Part shown: in pieces, positions 62,889 to 64,000 of the stretch
Layout: each line of letters begins with the position of its first letter
How positions within the stretch are numbered: position 1 is the stretch's first letter
Origin: Roseateles_B sp041905785
GTDB taxonomy: Bacteria; Pseudomonadota; Gammaproteobacteria; Burkholderiales; Burkholderiaceae_C
Length of the DNA: 64,000 nucleotides
Assembly (NCBI GenBank): GCA_041905785.1
Contig: JAYRKJ010000010.1
Span: forward strand, 1-64,000
Direction of reading: 5' to 3'
Notes under the pieces: generated by a model
Database searches by the model: none
What the model was told of the DNA's origin: nothing
What the model saw: only the letters and a program-made list of their open reading frames with translations
Position numbers and translations under genes: made by a program

Positions 62889-64000
62889 TCAGCAGCTCCG
62901 GGATGCGGCGGCCGAGCGGCGTGCACGCCAGGCCTTCACCGCCTGGTGCCAGCCCTTGGCTCGCTCCAGCCATTCGCCAAACAGGCGCTCCGCAGAGCAC
63001 AGCGCCCAGGTCCGCAGGCTGCTCTTGTACAGCAGCAGGTGGCCGCGAGACTCGACACGATTGGTGGACTGATGACTGTGCGAGGGCGAGCTGTAGCCGA
63101 GATCGATGGCGCTGAAGCGCCCTTCGCTGCTCAGATCCTCGATGGCCAGGTACAGGATGGAGGTGCCCACCGAGAAGCGCAGCATGGCCGGATCGGTCAG
63201 CACGTTGTGCAGATGCAGGGTCTGTCCGTACTGCGTCGCCACCAGGGCGGCCACAGGCACGCCGTCGGACTGCAGCACATAGCAGCGCAGCATACCCAGC
63301 CGGGCCATGGCCGCAAACTTCTCCCGGGAGATCAGCGCGCCCTTCACCTCCGGCGGGGCCAGCCGATCGATGGCTGCCGCCAGCACATCCACGGCTTCCG
63401 GCCGGTCGACGCGCAGCAGTTCCATGGGTGCATGCTCGCGCAGCAGCCGGACCTGGCGCTTCAGGTTGTAGCGGTGCTTGCTGCCGAATTGCGCCAGATA
63501 GGCGTTGAAGTCACCAGGCAGGGGGATCTTGTGGCATTCGCGCCAGCCGTTGAGCACGCAGGCGTGCAGGCCCCGCTGGCGGCAGAGGATCTCCAGGCCT
63601 TGATGGCAGTCGCTCTGTTGCGGCAGGGATGGCAGCGACAGGCCGCTCACCCGGCGGCGCTGGGCGAAGAGGAAGCGGACCATGCACGCCAGCACGGCCG
63701 GGGATTCGTCCCCCAGCACCGTGCTGCCCATCACCGTGCCCACATGCAGGCTGCCCAGCTTGAAACGCCAATGCCGGACCTGCAGCCCCATGGCCAGGTC
63801 ACGGTAGCGGATGAGCGTCAGGGCCAGCAGTCGACCGCCGGCGGCGTCGCGCACCGTCAGGATCTCGACTTCCTTGGGGTCCTGGCTCGTCGCGCGGATG
63901 TACTGCAGAAAGCCCGGCGACTGGTAGATGGGCTCCGGCCCGCCGTTGATGGCCAGCAGCTCCTCCCATTCGCGCAGGAAAGCGGGATCCTGCTCACGCT
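62889..64000 (-). CDS. GNAT-fold acyltransferase (CelD/BcsL-like), 5' end missing
   Basis: At least 370 residues; the frame runs off the right edge without a start. It opens with FLREWEELLAINGGPEPIYQ, typical of the N-terminal part of CelD/BcsL-type proteins, and the C-terminal domain (FNAYLAQFGSKHRYNLKRQV, then ALISREKFAAMARLGMLRCYVL, and FSAIDLGYSSPSHSHQS near the end) is the Acetyltransf_6 GNAT fold. Such proteins acylate polysaccharides or lipids in capsule, cellulose or exopolysaccharide loci. It ends 16 bases from the convergent peroxidase gene. The upstream polysaccharide genes, if any, are outside the window. Confidence 0.8.
   Translation of the reverse strand, partial: REQDPAFLREWEELLAINGGPEPIYQSPGFLQYIRATSQDPKEVEILTVRDAAGGRLLALTLIRYRDLAMGLQVRHWRFKLGSLHVGTVMGSTVLGDESPAVLACMVRFLFAQRRRVSGLSLPSLPQQSDCHQGLEILCRQRGLHACVLNGWRECHKIPLPGDFNAYLAQFGSKHRYNLKRQVRLLREHAPMELLRVDRPEAVDVLAAAIDRLAPPEVKGALISREKFAAMARLGMLRCYVLQSDGVPVAALVATQYGQTLHLHNVLTDPAMLRFSVGTSILYLAIEDLSSEGRFSAIDLGYSSPSHSHQSTNRVESRGHLLLYKSSLRTWALCSAERLFGEWLERAKGWHQAVKAWRARRSAAASRSC

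Overview
The window reads as chromosomal DNA of a GC-rich betaproteobacterium of the order Burkholderiales, near the Roseateles/Pelomonas/Mitsuaria type. This is judged from base composition, codon use, the adenosylcobalamin-dependent ribonucleotide reductase, an NnrS protein, two TonB receptors and a YqjK/YqjE/YqjD set. No sequence comparison could be run. Genes are densely packed, often with ATGA start/stop overlaps. No tRNA, rRNA, IS element, prophage or CRISPR array was recognised. Both window edges cut through genes.

Left part (1-10.3 kb): the start of a type I secretion ABC transporter; a four-gene operon (TonB receptor, c5-like cytochrome c lipoprotein, Tat-type FAD lactone/alditol oxidase, DSD1-like PLP enzyme) that looks like an outer-membrane uptake plus periplasmic oxidation unit; a small outer-membrane barrel; a universal stress protein; a DEDDh exonuclease; a patatin phospholipase; and an EcsC-like protein.

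10.5-18.7 kb holds a catabolic-looking block: a Tat-signal small subunit, a GMC alcohol oxidoreductase, an alkylglycerone-phosphate-synthase-like flavoprotein, a GlpD-like dehydrogenase, an FGGY kinase and an AraC regulator. Together they suggest breakdown of glycerol ethers or a related polyol derivative. 18.7-34.6 kb is mostly housekeeping and small conserved genes: a frameshifted DUF817 gene, CWC, GFA, DUF924 and YbjQ proteins, a secreted protein with three DUF3395-like repeats, a TAXI solute-binding protein, a LivJ-type binding protein, class II ribonucleotide reductase, a DUF1134 protein and a PilZ protein. 34.8-41 kb carries a cytoplasmic molybdopterin oxidoreductase, a second TonB receptor and nnrS.

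The most distinctive region is 41-45 kb. A tract of 20 tandem octanucleotides separates nnrS from a cold-shock gene. Next to it lies a microviridin-type graspetide (omega-ester peptide) cluster: a 78-residue precursor with the leader motif PFFARFLE and two TxKYPSDGDD cores, then an MdnB/MvdC-type and an MdnC/MvdD-type ATP-grasp ligase. Stem-loops lie between precursor and ligases, and a degenerate 12-base repeat lies at the ligase junction. No dedicated exporter or acetyltransferase is adjacent.

45-52 kb is a complete tripartite RND efflux operon with a divergent TetR regulator and a clear palindromic operator. 52-64 kb holds a YgiQ radical SAM protein, YqjK/YqjE/YqjD-like membrane proteins, a DUF3369-EAL response regulator with a decayed GGDEF site, a BaeSR-like two-component pair divergent from a Spy-like proline-rich protein, a di-haem peroxidase-like lipoprotein and a partial GNAT-fold acyltransferase.
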